Positions 35,849 to 47,861 of a stretch of 64,000 nucleotides of DNA are shown piece by piece; the stretch's first letter is position 1, and every line of letters begins with the position of its first letter. Under the pieces are notes generated by a model. It ran no database searches. It was not told the origin of the DNA and saw only the letters and a list, made by a program, of their open reading frames with translations. Made by a program: the position numbers and the translations under genes. The DNA is from Pezicula radicicola (Eukaryota > Ascomycota > Leotiomycetes > Helotiales > Dermateaceae), in NCBI GenBank assembly GCA_003008705.1, contig PDUO01000011.1, positions 797,956-861,955 on the forward strand. Reading direction: 5' to 3'.

Positions 35849-37423
35849 AGTGTGAGGGGGAGATTGGTCTGAAGTAAGGGAAGGGAGGATTATATGAGGA
35901 AGAGTGTCTTAAGTCTTTGTCGTTGCATTTAGCGCTATGGCGTTCGGGATAACAATTGGGACGGTTATGAAGTAATGTGCATGACATTACAAAATAGCTA
36001 GTAGAACATCAGAGAATGATACCCATCCATTCATCTAATAGCAGAGCCCCATTATGAAATTCGTGATTGACATTCCATCTATACTACAATATCCTGCTCT
36101 AGAGAATATGGTCTACAAAGGAGGGTAGTATTTATGCCCAGACATATACTCCTCTTCCACAAGATACCTTCGAACGTCCTAGCTATAACTCCATTTGGAT
36201 TTCTATGTTGAGGAGAGCTTTAGATGCCACCTAGGCGATAAGCTCCTATTAGTAAAAAGCAACTAGTACCTTACAGCCCTATTCTTACAGACTATTCAAT
36301 GGCCACTTTCTAGCAAAGAACCTAAAAAGTACCCAAGACAATCTCGCTATTCTATACTATACATACATACCACGAACAAGACAGTTAAAATGGTTAGGAC
36401 AAATGTAGAATAAGTATAATACTAAAACTAGAGGAGTAATAGAATTTGTAAGCTAGCTATTTCGGATTATAGTAAGGATAACAACGAAGAAGATAGTAAT
36501 AATAAATTATTTAAGTTTTATTTTATCTTAGAGTTATTATAAGTAGAGTTACCTTCTTACATAAAGGTCTCTTTTATAATTTTATACAGTAATAAACGTA
36601 AGGATAGTAATATACTAATAGAAGCTATCTTAACTTATTCTTATTACTAAGAAGCTTTATTCCTTTATAATTCTATAGAGATATTAAGCTTAATACTAGG
36701 TATCTTCTAATTTAAAAGGAAGAAGTAGTGTATACTGTATTAAAGTTAAGCGAGCACTACTAAATGTTTAATTTTCCAACTGCTTTGCATTCTCTTTTGT
36801 TCTTGCTAGTCTCTAGAGACTTTTCCTAATTGATAAAAAATATTAGTTCTTTTACTTTAAGATTTCTTTATTGAGGTTTTTTATTATTTAAGATGTGGAT
36901 ACATATTAGTTGTAGTTGTTGTAAGTTATTTATCTATCTTGCTGTAAGTATCTTCTTTCCCCGTCACTTATGATCTACCATTTTACGTAGTTAGTGTCCT
37001 AGTTATGTTTTATAATCTGTCGGGAATTAGAAATTCTGCCGAACACTAAACATCTGCTTTAGTAGTGTTATATAATTCAAACCCCCTAAAATTACCCTCT
37101 ATTAGACACTCTTTAAGAATCATACACCCTCCGGGTCCTCCACAGAATCTTGAAGATCTATATATTGGCTAGATTCATTACTCCGCAGATACGGCTGGTT
37201 GTCTTTGTTGAAACGTAACATGTATTTATCGAGGTGTAGGTTGTTGAGCTATCTTTTCTGATGGAGTTTAGTTGGTTCGCCGTCTTAGATTGTTGAGTCG
37301 TGGTGACTTTGTATTGCTGTCATTCTGACTGGTGTCTGTGTTGTTTGGTTTTTCAAGTCGAGTTAACTTCTGGTCAAATTGAAGGCTCGGGACGAGCCTT
37401 TTAAAAAATGGGTTACTTACTCC
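35849..37423. other. AT-rich, probably decayed repeat DNA
   Basis: 36,300-37,000 is very AT-rich with dense TA dinucleotides and no open frame of note. This is the look of DNA mutated by repeat-induced point mutation, but no donor element could be recognised by eye. 37,070-37,420 is less extreme and holds nothing identifiable. Confidence 0.45.
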
Positions 37424-37684
37424 TTATGGTATAAACCACTCTACCTTCCCATTATTATACCTAAGAGTCTCCTCCGTCACAGTATGCTGAAATCGAGGAC
37501 TTCTTTCATAAATTAAGTGGTAGACCTCTTGAACAACGGCACCCAAGGTAATTTTTTCCAGCTCCGACAATGATTGTGTACTTGAGTGGGGGAATGTGGA
37601 AGCGAGCTTTTCTTTTGGGCTACGGAGAATTAGATGGTTGGATGATAGGTATAATATGTAGACTCCTTTCGTTCTTGGGATCAA
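37424..37684 (-). CDS. Hypothetical short exon or gene fragment
   Basis: A minus-strand open frame of 86 codons without an ATG; the same frame stays open upstream to about 37785, again without ATG, so this could be the last exon of a gene whose 5' part is missing or elsewhere. The peptide (ends KVEWFIP) has no recognisable motif. Its coding strand begins A/C-rich and ends G/T-rich, as in real exons of this window. A plus-strand frame competes upstream. Confidence 0.3.
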   Translation of the reverse strand: MIPRTKGVYILYLSSNHLILRSPKEKLASTFPHSSTQSLSELEKITLGAVVQEVYHLIYERSPRFQHTVTEETLRYNNGKVEWFIP

Positions 37685-37830
37685 TCTGGGAAATTTACGA
37701 GTATTGGAGATCCTGCTGATCGAGTTGGCGGTACTCTGCTCGTTAATAAGAACCGTGCTCTTTAAATGTGAGTTCTTTTTCTTCCTTCAAATTTTAGTTC
37801 CGTAACTGATGTAAAACAATTTCTCATCCA

Positions 37831-38139
37831 GTGAGGTATCATTTCAAGTCTGATTTATCTCTTGTACAAAGAATTGATGACTTTTTGGTGGAGAAAATGG
37901 GTCGAGAAAAGGGTTGGTACTTGGATGTAATGGAGGATTATGGTGCTTATTGTAGGCTTGGTGAACGAACGGTTTTGCAAATATTTGTTGGCCGGATAAT
38001 TAGACGTCGTGTATGGGATTTGACGGTGTACATTGGTCCTGAGACCTTTTCGTCTGGAGCGCCGCAGATTTCAATAGTGCAATTTATTTCTATGGATCCT
38101 GGAATTCCTTCTGTAACGTGTGTGGTCATGGCCATATGA
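37831..38139 (+). CDS. Hypothetical short exon or gene fragment
   Basis: Open plus-strand frame of 102 codons beginning right after a CCAG acceptor-like site, without an ATG. A preceding open stretch (37700-37762) ending at GTGAGT would join in frame, but no start codon was found there. The sequence (for example LVEKMGREKGWYLDVMEDYG) is protein-like, but no family is recognised. It may be a relic exon or part of an unresolved gene. Confidence 0.3.
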   Translation: MRYHFKSDLSLVQRIDDFLVEKMGREKGWYLDVMEDYGAYCRLGERTVLQIFVGRIIRRRVWDLTVYIGPETFSSGAPQISIVQFISMDPGIPSVTCVVMAI

Positions 38140-39414
38140 CTCTATATAAGAGTCTAGAATAATAGGAATATATATTCATATGACACCTACTTGAGTAAGT
38201 CACCTAGTCTGAGTGCCCTCGGTTACCTTGTCCACGACAACAGAACTTTTAGATATCTAACTAAAGAAAGGCAAAGACCTTGATTAAAATATCGGAACAA
38301 TTTTAAATAGGAAATGGGTACAAAAGCTAGACTCGGTACTCCATTGAAACTCTGTAGGGGGATAGTAATTAACGTGAATCTAAACTCTCGCTATAACATG
38401 CATTTCAAGAGCCTTGGATAGCTACATCTAATCGATTTTTCAGGAACTTTAATCATGACCTCATTGTAACAAATTATCTTAAATCCCGCCATTTGTGTAT
38501 TCCTTATAATGAAATCTGCCAAATGGACCTATATAATTGAATGCAGGTGTGCACCCTGCTATGGCTACCAACTGGGCGGCGTGTGGCATAAAGTTTGAGT
38601 CGTCCAAACTAGGTTAGCGAGTAAGAGATAGGTGCCCTGATTATGTGTATACATTGTGAAGATAACCAATAGTAATGCAAAGCATTATTTATTAACAGAT
38701 ATATTTGAATCACTTATGATAAAAAAGACATTGTGCTCGAAATACTCTTACGATTTAAGCGACGAAATATAGCACCTAACTATTGTTTTCTACGATTGGG
38801 ATACTTACGTATCACATAAATTATTACTTTAGTACTGTTCTAGTTTAGCCTATTATGAGTATATGAACAATGATTGATAACAGACTTTCCATCTGCAGGA
38901 GTTCTAGATACCTAACAAAGTGTGGATCCACGTGACTACTTGTTTGCTGTACCTACCTCGAGACCAGCTGTCATGCAGCGTTCCTCCTAAGCCTTTTAAC
39001 TAAAATAAAGTAACTGCAAAGGGCAGGAAAGCCAGAGGATTCCCACTTATCATCAGAATAGAGTGTGTGCTAGTCCCAAGATGGGATAATACTGTACGAG
39101 CAAGCCAACGGTACTTACCTAATCTCTCCCAACCCGCCTAGGACATGATTGAACAGGGGTTTGCAGCCCCTCCCGTTTTCGCTCAAGAAATTGTCGCGCA
39201 GCGCCCAACATCATCAACTTTCATTAGTTCGAGAGAACTGTAATAATGTTGCAATAACACGTCTAACAGAGAAACCAAGATGTGGCATGACATCCCGAGT
39301 AGGTAAGCATAGTAAAGCTAATTGCTGACAAGCATACTTCGTAGGCATACCTCCAACAGCTCCCACCACTACCGAAAGAATAATACAAACATTGATCGAA
39401 AAAGGGTATATCCA
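38140..39414. other. Intergenic, AT-rich, nothing recognised
   Basis: No coding evidence. A minus-strand frame around 39214-39493 overlaps the promoter of the hydrolase gene and has no recognisable content. Confidence 0.4.
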
Positions 39415-40362
39415 ATGGCGACAACAAGTGTCCCAGCATCTGGGATGATATCCATCGGTACGCATAGTCTTTACTTCTCGATGTGTGGCCCAACGCGTAG
39501 TCCTGGCAAACCGATCGTCTTGTTTTTTCCAGGCGTCACATCAAGCATCACTGAATGGGTTGCCGTTCGCCGTCTTCTCGAGCCCACCACTTGCATGCTC
39601 TTTTATGAACGTTCTGGCATGGGACTCTTTGAAGAATCACCGAACCCACCGACTGCTACGAATATTGCCTCTGAGCTAGACGCTCTCCTAGTAGCCGCAG
39701 GCATCGAACCACCCTATGTCATCGTGTGCCATTCCTACGGAGGGATTACGTCCCGAGAGTTCATCCATCTCCGGCACGAAAAGGGTGGGAAAGACGATAT
39801 TGTCGGCGCTGTATTTGTTGATGCGAATCAAGAGAAAAGCATTGAGAACTGGCCCAATCCCGAATTCGCAGCTGTAGAGGAGGGGCTGGATTACCTCGAG
39901 ATCACCGGCTTGAACAAAGACCGCGCATTATCAGACGAAGAATGGAATGCTATGATCGAGCTGAAGACGACTCCAAAATACAATCGAACGGCGGAAACAG
40001 AGATGAAATATTATGTCGAAAGTGTAAAGGCTCTGGCATTGAGAGAGCAGCTTAACATGGATCCACCATTACTTGACGGATACCCAATCAGCGTTCTGAA
40101 AGGTGACACCGCACGGGACAGATACAAGCTCTATCAGGCTGGTTGTGCGGCAGGAAAAGGGACCGCAGAGCAAAGAGCAGCATTCAAAGCCAAGCTTGCA
40201 CATTACGATGATAGAGATGAGCGCTTTCAGAAAGAAATTTTGAAGCTGTCGACGAAGCACCGGTTTGTGCGCGCAGAGAAGAGTGGTCACAATATAAATC
40301 TCACGGAGCCGGAGCTCATTATGGAGGAGGTTCAGTGGGTTATGAGCAATGTGCTGAATTAG
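39415..40362 (+). CDS. Alpha/beta-fold hydrolase
   Basis: Intronless, 315 residues from the ATG at 39415 (MATTSVPASG); the frame is open further upstream but without ATG. FFPGVTSS gives the oxyanion region, YERSGMG follows, the nucleophile elbow is VCHSYGG, and the base His is in EKSGHNINL near the C-terminus. No signal peptide, so it is probably cytosolic. The pattern is that of the generic AB hydrolase-1 family; the substrate cannot be guessed. Codon use is balanced and GC-richer than the flanking DNA. Confidence 0.85.
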   Translation: MATTSVPASGMISIGTHSLYFSMCGPTRSPGKPIVLFFPGVTSSITEWVAVRRLLEPTTCMLFYERSGMGLFEESPNPPTATNIASELDALLVAAGIEPPYVIVCHSYGGITSREFIHLRHEKGGKDDIVGAVFVDANQEKSIENWPNPEFAAVEEGLDYLEITGLNKDRALSDEEWNAMIELKTTPKYNRTAETEMKYYVESVKALALREQLNMDPPLLDGYPISVLKGDTARDRYKLYQAGCAAGKGTAEQRAAFKAKLAHYDDRDERFQKEILKLSTKHRFVRAEKSGHNINLTEPELIMEEVQWVMSNVLN

Positions 40363-41267
40363 AGGAATGTTTTCAGAAAGGCCTCCGAACTACTAAATTA
40401 GATTCAATTGCGAAGAACTCAGAGCGGAAACCTCTATCAACAGTCTTAACACCAGCGCTGGTAATAGTAGAGCCAGACCTCAGGACCACATTGTCTGATT
40501 CTAAATTGAATATCTTGGCTGCCTGCGTTTTCATGACACTTTCCGACGAAACACGGTTTTGTCATGCCTTTTACCCCAAGCTCCTAGTTGTTGGTCTAAC
40601 ACTTCTCTCAAATCCCTAACCCCTAACATTTTGTCAGAAAACATTCATTTTGTCTTGGCTGTACAAATCACAATTACATTTTCTTAGCCTCATCATCTAT
40701 TCCTAAAGTTCCGCACGGCTAACGGATCGGCCAATTCTTATCACAGCAACCCCACTTTCCTCTATGTCCAAAGTTCGAATTGCCTACAGCTCCCTTACCA
40801 ATGGGGTAAGTTCAAGAGATTTTTTACTAAAAAAACTCCTAGAACCAGTCCTGTCGGAAGCCCCGGCCCAACCAAAGGAACTGGTTTTGATATCAAGTCA
40901 ATCTTAGCGAGGTGAAGTCTCCCTTTTCAGCTCATCATGAGGATTCCTTTTGACGTGAACAATAACAGTTGGTGGCTCATCCTATCGACATTTAAGATAC
41001 TTGAACGGTTGGTATACGGTAGGTACGGAGTATATCACTGCTCTGAATTTGATCTTAAAAGGATTCACACCATTGCACCCGAAGTTTTCCTATCATTGGC
41101 TGACGACCGTGGCCCTTGGCAAGGTCCTTGGCTGCGATAAGATAGATTTCCAGGGGCATCGAGATAAGGAGTTAGGACCTTTTTTCATATAAGTCTTCAC
41201 TAATCTGTCTTGCTATGGATTTGAAGTTTTCCGTGTACCAGACAATTCCTTGAGTTACTCCGGCAAG
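40363..41267. other. Intergenic, nothing recognised
   Basis: Between the hydrolase and the amino-acid permease. The short frames at 40335-40619 and 40937-41192 show no domain. Confidence 0.4.
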
Positions 41268-43182
41268 ATGGATGCTGAAAAGGCCGCCCACGAGGGACCG
41301 TCGGTTAACGATGTCGATTCAACACCTGGCGAAACCGAGTCTCTCAGCGAACCCACGAGATATCAGACACAGCGAGGTCTCGAGGGTCGACATGTGCAAC
41401 TTATGGCCATTGGAGGATCGATTGGCACTGGGCTTTTCGTTGGAATCGGCTCTAGCCTCAGATCTTCTGGACCCCTTTCTGTGGTACTTGCCTATATCGT
41501 ATATTGCACAACTTTTATTTTGTCATGTAATCTGTGCGTTGGAGAAATGGCAGCTCATCTACCGATTCGAGGAAGTGTGTATGAGTTTGCTTCAAGATAC
41601 ATTGATCCGGCGTTTGGATTTGCACTTGGCGTAAGCAACATATTTCTTTGTTCTCATGGCCTCGAAACACTGTCTCACGACTCCGGGAGCATGTCTCAAG
41701 GCTCTTACTCTTACTCTTTGGAAAAAACATAGTACTAATTTGTTGAAGTGGACATATTTCTACGGAAGCGCAATGCTTTGCTGTGCTGAGTTCTCAGCTG
41801 TTGCTACGGTTATGGGATTCTGGCTACCGGATGTCAATGCTGCTGCGTGGATCGCCATGTCTCTCTCCGTCTGCATTATACTTAATGTAGTTGCTGTTAG
41901 GTTGGTACTCCCTTGTGGGAGAAAGGTTCAATGCTAAAATCTACCTCAGATGGTATGGAGAGACCGAATTTGTGTTCGCCTGTACTAAAATACTATTGCT
42001 TTTGGGTCTCGTCCTTCTGACTTTCATCACTATGGTCGGAGGCAATCCAAAGCATGACGCTTACGGATTCCGAGCTTGGAAGAATGGGAATGCCATGCAT
42101 GAATATCTGGATACCGGAGTAACTGGACGCTTCCTCGGCTGGTGGAAAGGTACGTGTTCTCAGCTCGCTTTCTTCCGAGCTCAGATTGTTTTTGGAGTTG
42201 CATACCTTAGTAGTCATGTAAATTGTCTCTAAGGAAATACTAACGTCAAAACTCAGTCATTCTCTATGCGGCTTTCTCGGTTTCTGGACCTGATCTCATT
42301 GCTCTTGCAGCAGGAGAAATGAAAGATCCTCGCCGTAATATTCCTCGCGTAGCTCGTCGTGCATTTTATCGAATTGCTGGCTTTTATATCGTTGGTGTTT
42401 TTGCCGTTGGCATTATCTGCTCATCGCGCGACCCGAGACTATTGGGAGCTCTTGACAATGGCAGTGTGGGGTCAGCGGCGAGCCCCTGGGTGATCGGCAT
42501 TCAAAACCTGGGCATAACTGGACTACCTAGCTTCATCAACTTCCTCATTCTAGTTTCTGGCTGGAGCTGTGGAAATGCATATGTCTACAGCAGCTCACGC
42601 ACGTTGTACTCTCTCGCACTGGACGGACAGGCACCAAAGATATTCTTAAAGTGCACGAAGTCGGGTGTGCCGATCTATGCAGTCCTCGTGGTGGGATTGA
42701 TATCTTGCATCACTTTCTTGGTATCCAGTAGTTCTGCAGCCACAGTTTTCGGTTGGTTCGTGAACTTGGCTACAATCGCTTTCGTCCTAGCATACACCGC
42801 ATTTTTAGTCACCTTTCTTGGTTGGTTTTATGCTCTGAAAGCACAAGGGATATCTCGAGATACACTTCATTACAAAGCACCTTTCATGCCATACGGGGCT
42901 TACATCGGAATTGTTGCAGGGTGCACAGTATGCCTTTTTGCAGGTTTCAACGTCTTTAAGCCTTTTGATGTTGAAGGCTTTGTCACATCGTATTTCGGAA
43001 TTGCCTTCTCAGCTGTCATGTTTATCGGGTGGAAGATCGTGCACAAGACCAAGTTCGTGAAATCCATCGATGCTGATCTATTCTCGGGGAAGAAGGAGGT
43101 CGATGAGGAATGCGAGATTTGGGAGGGTCCTAATGCAAAGAGACCTGAGGGTGCCGCAAAGTGGTGGGATGCACTGTGGTAG
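41268..43182 (+). CDS. Amino-acid permease (APC superfamily, fungal AAP type)
   Basis: Plasma-membrane amino-acid/H+ symporter. Exons 41268-41630, 41749-41900, 41950-42149 and 42257-43182 give 546 residues. The start MDAEKAAHEG precedes a hydrophilic tail and the signature QRGLEGRHVQLMAIGGSIGTGLFVG of the yeast amino-acid transporter family. About 12 helices follow. Other landmarks are LPIRGSVYEFASRYIDPAFGFALG, VRWYGETEFVFACTKI, GPDLIALAAGEMKDPRRNIP and NAYVYSSSRTLYSLALDGQAP. The C-terminus ends in EGAAKWWDALW. Intron 1 has a perfect TACTAAT branch site eight bases before the AG. The substrate range (broad or specific) cannot be fixed from sequence alone. Confidence 0.93.
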
Positions 43183-43990
43183 ACTCTTAAGGATACATGT
43201 TATCGATCTTGAAGACAATGCCTATTCTTATGTAAATATTAGAGATAAGTGGATATTGGTCTTGGTTCGACAATCATAATCGACCTACTGTCCTTGTAAC
43301 TTCTCTGAAATTATGCTGTGCCCTCCCCCTCGCTTATCACACAGAGTGGTCAGGAGGTATGTTCGTCTTGAGTTACCAAGATAAGTTGGAGTAACTCAAC
43401 TAACTGCCAAGACGGCTTGAATTTGTATTCTATAAGAGATTCGAGGGAATTTCTGCCGTGCTGCATAGCTTTGTTTGTATGTAAGTTGCTACGGCGAGTA
43501 CAGAGGTACCGGTACTTCACTTCAAGGTATCATTGCGGAAATGGCTCCGTTGATAGGAAATACTGTGAATCTAAGGAAAACGCACTTCTGAATGGCGACT
43601 AATTAATATTAAGCAGTTCATCACGTTCACTTGGTGTCGTGAAGTGAGGTTGACAAGGCTGTGTCGTTAGATAAAGTGGTGTCGTTATTTCTCGCTATCC
43701 AAAATTGCCGAGAATATCTTGCCGTCTCGATTAAGGCCGTCGGTTCCGACAGTGGGGGAGATTTACACCACTTTACTTTGACAGCTAGATAGACATATAT
43801 ATCTTCTTTTTTCATAAATAAGACTAGTCCGCGCTCTTCTATTTCATACTGCTCTTTCGCATTTTAGATCATTGCAAATCGACTACTACTGTTATAGTTC
43901 TAAACAAACTTCCAATTTTAAACTCAAGATTTAGATATCCTACTTACACTTTCTCACAACCACCAAAACATAGAGAAAAAATCTTCAAAA
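43183..43990. other. Intergenic, nothing recognised
   Basis: Carboxylesterase promoter side; the last 150 bases before 43991 are AT-rich with A-runs just before the ATG. No further feature. Confidence 0.4.
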
Positions 43991-45783
43991 ATGGGCGCAA
44001 CAAACTCGATCCCCAAACCAACAATCCTCACCACACCCAAAAATGGCTCCTTAACCGGAATAACAGAAATCGATCCAACAACCAACCTCCCAGTTCTAAC
44101 TAGATACACACGTATCCCCTACGCTCTCCCACCAACCGGAGCCCTTCGTTTCCAACGTCCCAAGCCTCTACCCAAAGATTTCTCCTTCTCCAAAGAATCA
44201 GGTGAACCAGGCGATTATACGAGATTTGGAAATGCATGTCCTCAACCCATTTATGAACATGATTCGGTTATGTTGCCGAATCCCAAAGCTGCAGATCCGA
44301 TAGAGAGGATCTGTGATGAGGATTGTTTGTTTTTAAATGTTTGGGTTCCGGTTGGGGAAGTTCCTGAAGGGGGTTGGCCTGTTCAGGTTTTTATTCGTAT
44401 GTAAATCTCTCTATTTTGACTCTTTATGTTTTTGTTCGGGTCGTTGAGGGCTTAGAAAATCGAGAACGTGAGTGGATTATGAATAGATGCTAAAGGTAGG
44501 TATTGGAAATAGACGGCGGATGGCTTCAAGTAGGCGACGCAATGCAAAACAATAACCACGACCCTTACCACCTAATGCAAGATTTTCCACGGATCATAAT
44601 CTCCATAACCTACCGACTCAACATCTTCGGATTCCTGTCCTGTTCAGCCCTCTCAGAAACTTCAATCTCGACCTCAAACTCAACCTCAAAACAGCAACCA
44701 GTAGGAAACTACGGATTTTGGGATCAAAGAATGGCCATCGAATGGATCTACACAAACGTTCATCTCTTCAACGGAAACCCAGAAAACATATCCGTTGGTG
44801 GTCTCTCAGCTGGTGCATATTCAACAATTTTTCAACTTTATTATGATACATATTTACCAGATGATCAGAGGATTATTAAAAGAGTTTATCTATATTCGAA
44901 TGCTGTTGGCGTTCAACCCAAACCGATTTGTTCCTCGGAAGCAGAAGAACAATTTGAAGAGATCTGTTCAAGGTTTCATATCGATTCGACTTTAGAACCT
45001 ACGGAGAAGTTAGCTAGACTTCGTGATGTACCGGCTCAGGATATCGTTGATCAGATCTTGACATTGAAAACGCATACTTTTAGAGCGGGGACTGATGGGG
45101 AGTTTATTCCGGAGACCTTTTTATCGAGTATTCATTCTGGTGCTTTTGCTGCGAAGCTCAAGGAACATGATGTTAGTATTATGTTGGGTGAGGTTGAGAA
45201 TGAGGAGATGTTATATCGACTTGTGAATCCGGCTTTCTCTCATGAGTCGCTTATTTTGCAACTTAACAACTATTATCCTTCTTCTGTTACGGAGTCCCTC
45301 TTATCGAGTGGACTTTATGATATTCCTAAGGAAGGAGCTAGTAAAGAGGCTTGGAGAGATTGTTTTGCTAAGATTGTAGCGGATTGTCAGGTTCATGCTA
45401 CGATTCGTGGGTTTGCTTCTTGTTTGTTGCGTGGTGATAATGGGTTGTCACTAGATAAGGTCTTTAGATATCGGATTTGTTGGAGAGCTAAGGGTTTGGA
45501 TGAGTGGTTGGATCCAAAAGTTGGTTTATGTCATGCTGCTGATATTCCAATTTGGTGGTTGAGTGGAAGGAGGGCGGATTTTGATGAGCAGGATGTGAAG
45601 AGGGTGAGAGAATGGTTGGAGCCACAATATCAATTTTTGCAGGGGAAGGAGGTCAAATGGGGTACGAGTACTGAGAGTCAGGTTAGAAGGTTCGGGAAGG
45701 ATGGAAGTATCGAGATTGTAGATGATGAATTATGGGAAACGGGGTTAAAGGTTTGGGAAGCTATGGGCAAAGGTTCTCTGTAA
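43991..45783 (+). CDS. Type-B carboxylesterase/lipase-family hydrolase
   Basis: Exons 43991-44396 and 44513-45783 join to 558 residues (C|AC gives the oxyanion His of HGGWLQVGD). Landmarks: YALPPTGALRFQRP, DEDCLFLNVWVP, FIHGGW, NYGFWDQRMAIEW, NISVGGLSAGAYST with the catalytic Ser in the GLSAG elbow, and CHAADIPIWWL with the catalytic His. No signal peptide (starts MGATNSIPKP), so it is intracellular, unlike secreted lipases of this family; MGATNS could be myristoylated. The natural ester substrate is unknown. Both exons start A/C-rich and end G/T-rich (switches near 44210 and 44820). Confidence 0.92.
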
Positions 45784-46599
45784 CACTAGCCAGTGCTATA
45801 AGCCAGTTCACTCATAAAATAAAGGCACATTACATGGTTTATGAATATTTCATAGGCAGCCGTTGAGTTCGCCTTCCAACTAGGTAGTCAAGGGCTCTTG
45901 CACCGCCCTGCATTTTTAACTCGGTCACTTTACTTTGGTTTACAGTCCAAGTACTAGGCCTAAGGCATTGCAGATACCGCTGCGAATTTGGCTATCGATG
46001 CTACAAATCTCACCGACAGCGCTATTTGAAGCGGGGCAGCTTCTCTTAAGAGCTGCCGCCACAGTAACTCACATTTTGAATTTTGAAATGATGACAAAAG
46101 ACATCTACTTAGCAACAAAATTATAAATTATTAGATATGTATCCACCTCTATACTTCATTCTATATTATTTCCAATTAAAACGAATTAAGGTTTACTTTA
46201 CCTAAAAAAAATATACCTACAATAATACTAGAAGTGACATGTTAGCCATGAAACTCGAATTAGCCAAAAGATTTAGGATGCGAATGCCCTATTTAGAATT
46301 AGTTCAAGAAGCTAAATAATGCCTAAGTATAGTAGATACAAAGTTAGAGAAGGACGGGGATAACTAACGTCTAAGTATATTCACAACTTGCGCGATTCGA
46401 AGTCTATAGAAGGTTATTACAAAGATTCTAAAACCTCAAAACCCAATAATACATAGGTTAATACTAAAAGAATTGGCGCTTAGTAAAAGATATTGATCAA
46501 AGGTGATTATTAGAATAGTTGCTTAACTATGTAAAACTAGAAAGAAAAAACAGCCACGCTACAGGATAGGAGAGGAGGCAGGGGAGAGTAACTCGAAAG
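45784..46599. other. AT-rich gene-free stretch
   Basis: Very AT-rich from 46,100 on, with A-runs and stops in all frames. No gene recognised. It leads into the decayed duplication downstream. Confidence 0.4.
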
Positions 46600-46800
46600 C
46601 TGAAGCATGCCGACAAGGCAGCCTGTGTAAGAGAGCTTATTGACGGTGCTGTTAAAGTCTTTGTATTCGCAAAATGGGATATAGACACAGAAGAGGTCGT
46701 AGAGAAATTCAGATGTCTTTGGGATAGAGTGAGTAGGTGGAAAGGATACTGCGCGGACTATAGTCCGAGAGTTCTACACCAAAATGAAGTCACGACTGCG
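46600..46800 (+). pseudogene. Decayed coding fragment, copy A
   Basis: An open stretch reads ELIDGAVKVFVFAKWDIDTE and, further on, YSPRVLHQNE, then runs into stops. A similar peptide string occurs 287 bases downstream in copy B. No family recognised. This copy keeps more G/C than copy B. Confidence 0.5.
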
Positions 46801-46889
46801 CAAGGGCGGAGAACAGTATACTAAGGGGTTAACAGTGTTAGATAAGTTGGACAAAGTAATGCTAATCATGGGCAAGGCTTTTAGTAATG

Positions 46890-47090
46890 TCAATAGCCGT
46901 TAAAGCTGCCTGTACTTAGGAAGCTCATAGGTAGAGTTGTTAAGGTGTTTGTTCTACAAATTAAGAAATTGACAACAGAAATAATACTAACAAAAACAAA
47001 ATATTCTTATGATAAAATAGAGGAAAAGGATGTACACTACTTAAAGGATAATCCGAAAGTTCTACATAAAAACCAAAATTACAATAACCT
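46890..47090 (+). pseudogene. Decayed coding fragment, copy B (A/T-shifted)
   Basis: Aligns by eye to copy A: GCCTGT, then AAGCTCATAGGTAG, GTTAAGGTGTTTGT and, later, CCGAAAGTTCTACA. The peptide reads KLIGRVVKVFVLQIKKLTTE and NPKVLHKNQ. Many differences are G-to-A on this strand, as expected from RIP-type mutation of a tandem duplicate. Confidence 0.5.
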
Positions 47091-47861
47091 TCCTTCTAAG
47101 ATCTATCTATGCACATCTAGCCATTTATCACACATTCCCACAACGCAACCGCGTGCTGGCTTTTACGTAGCAATATGACTGATATTCGCAAACGCCACCA
47201 TGCCCTCCACATGATCAACATCACTATATCAAGCTCGAGTCTCATCCAGTAACTACCATTAGGCCTTCCATAACATAACATTCTCCATCCTCATGCAATC
47301 CAGACAAGAAGCAGAGACATATGATTGGGAAGGAGTTAGGTATTTCTTGCAGAGATCATAGTGAAATCTATGCTGTATGAGGTAGAAATGCGGGTGCAGT
47401 TTCCAAAAACAAGCGAGGCGTTGATAATGGATATTTTTAGGAGATATCAAGACGCGGTAGGATGGATATCATATTATTTCCTTTGGCTTCTTCTATTGTA
47501 TTAAAGGCCAATTTACATAGTTGGTTGGGAGTTTATTAACTACCTAGATACAGGTATATAAGCCTGTGGCTTGCAGGAACCCTTAAGAAATGTGATCACT
47601 ATTGGAGAACAAGGAAGTACCTCAACCTTATGGACTTAAAATCGAGAATAATATCAACTTACTGTGGAAGCAAGAGCTTGAAGAATAAAATGATAACTAG
47701 AATCAAGAGAACTGCTAGATGCAAAAAGTGGCCTCCAAGCCTCAGATAAGTCTCAAAACTACTTTACGAGAAAGACTTAATAAACTGCACTATAACTAAC
47801 ATGGGTATATGTATTCCAACAGAAGCACCAAAAATCACCACCATAATTCTAATTACGTCGC
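47091..47861. other. AT-rich intergenic, nothing recognised
   Basis: 3' flank of the minus-strand MFS gene. A GTAAGC right at its stop codon could start one further small intron, but no exon could be placed here with confidence. Confidence 0.35.
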
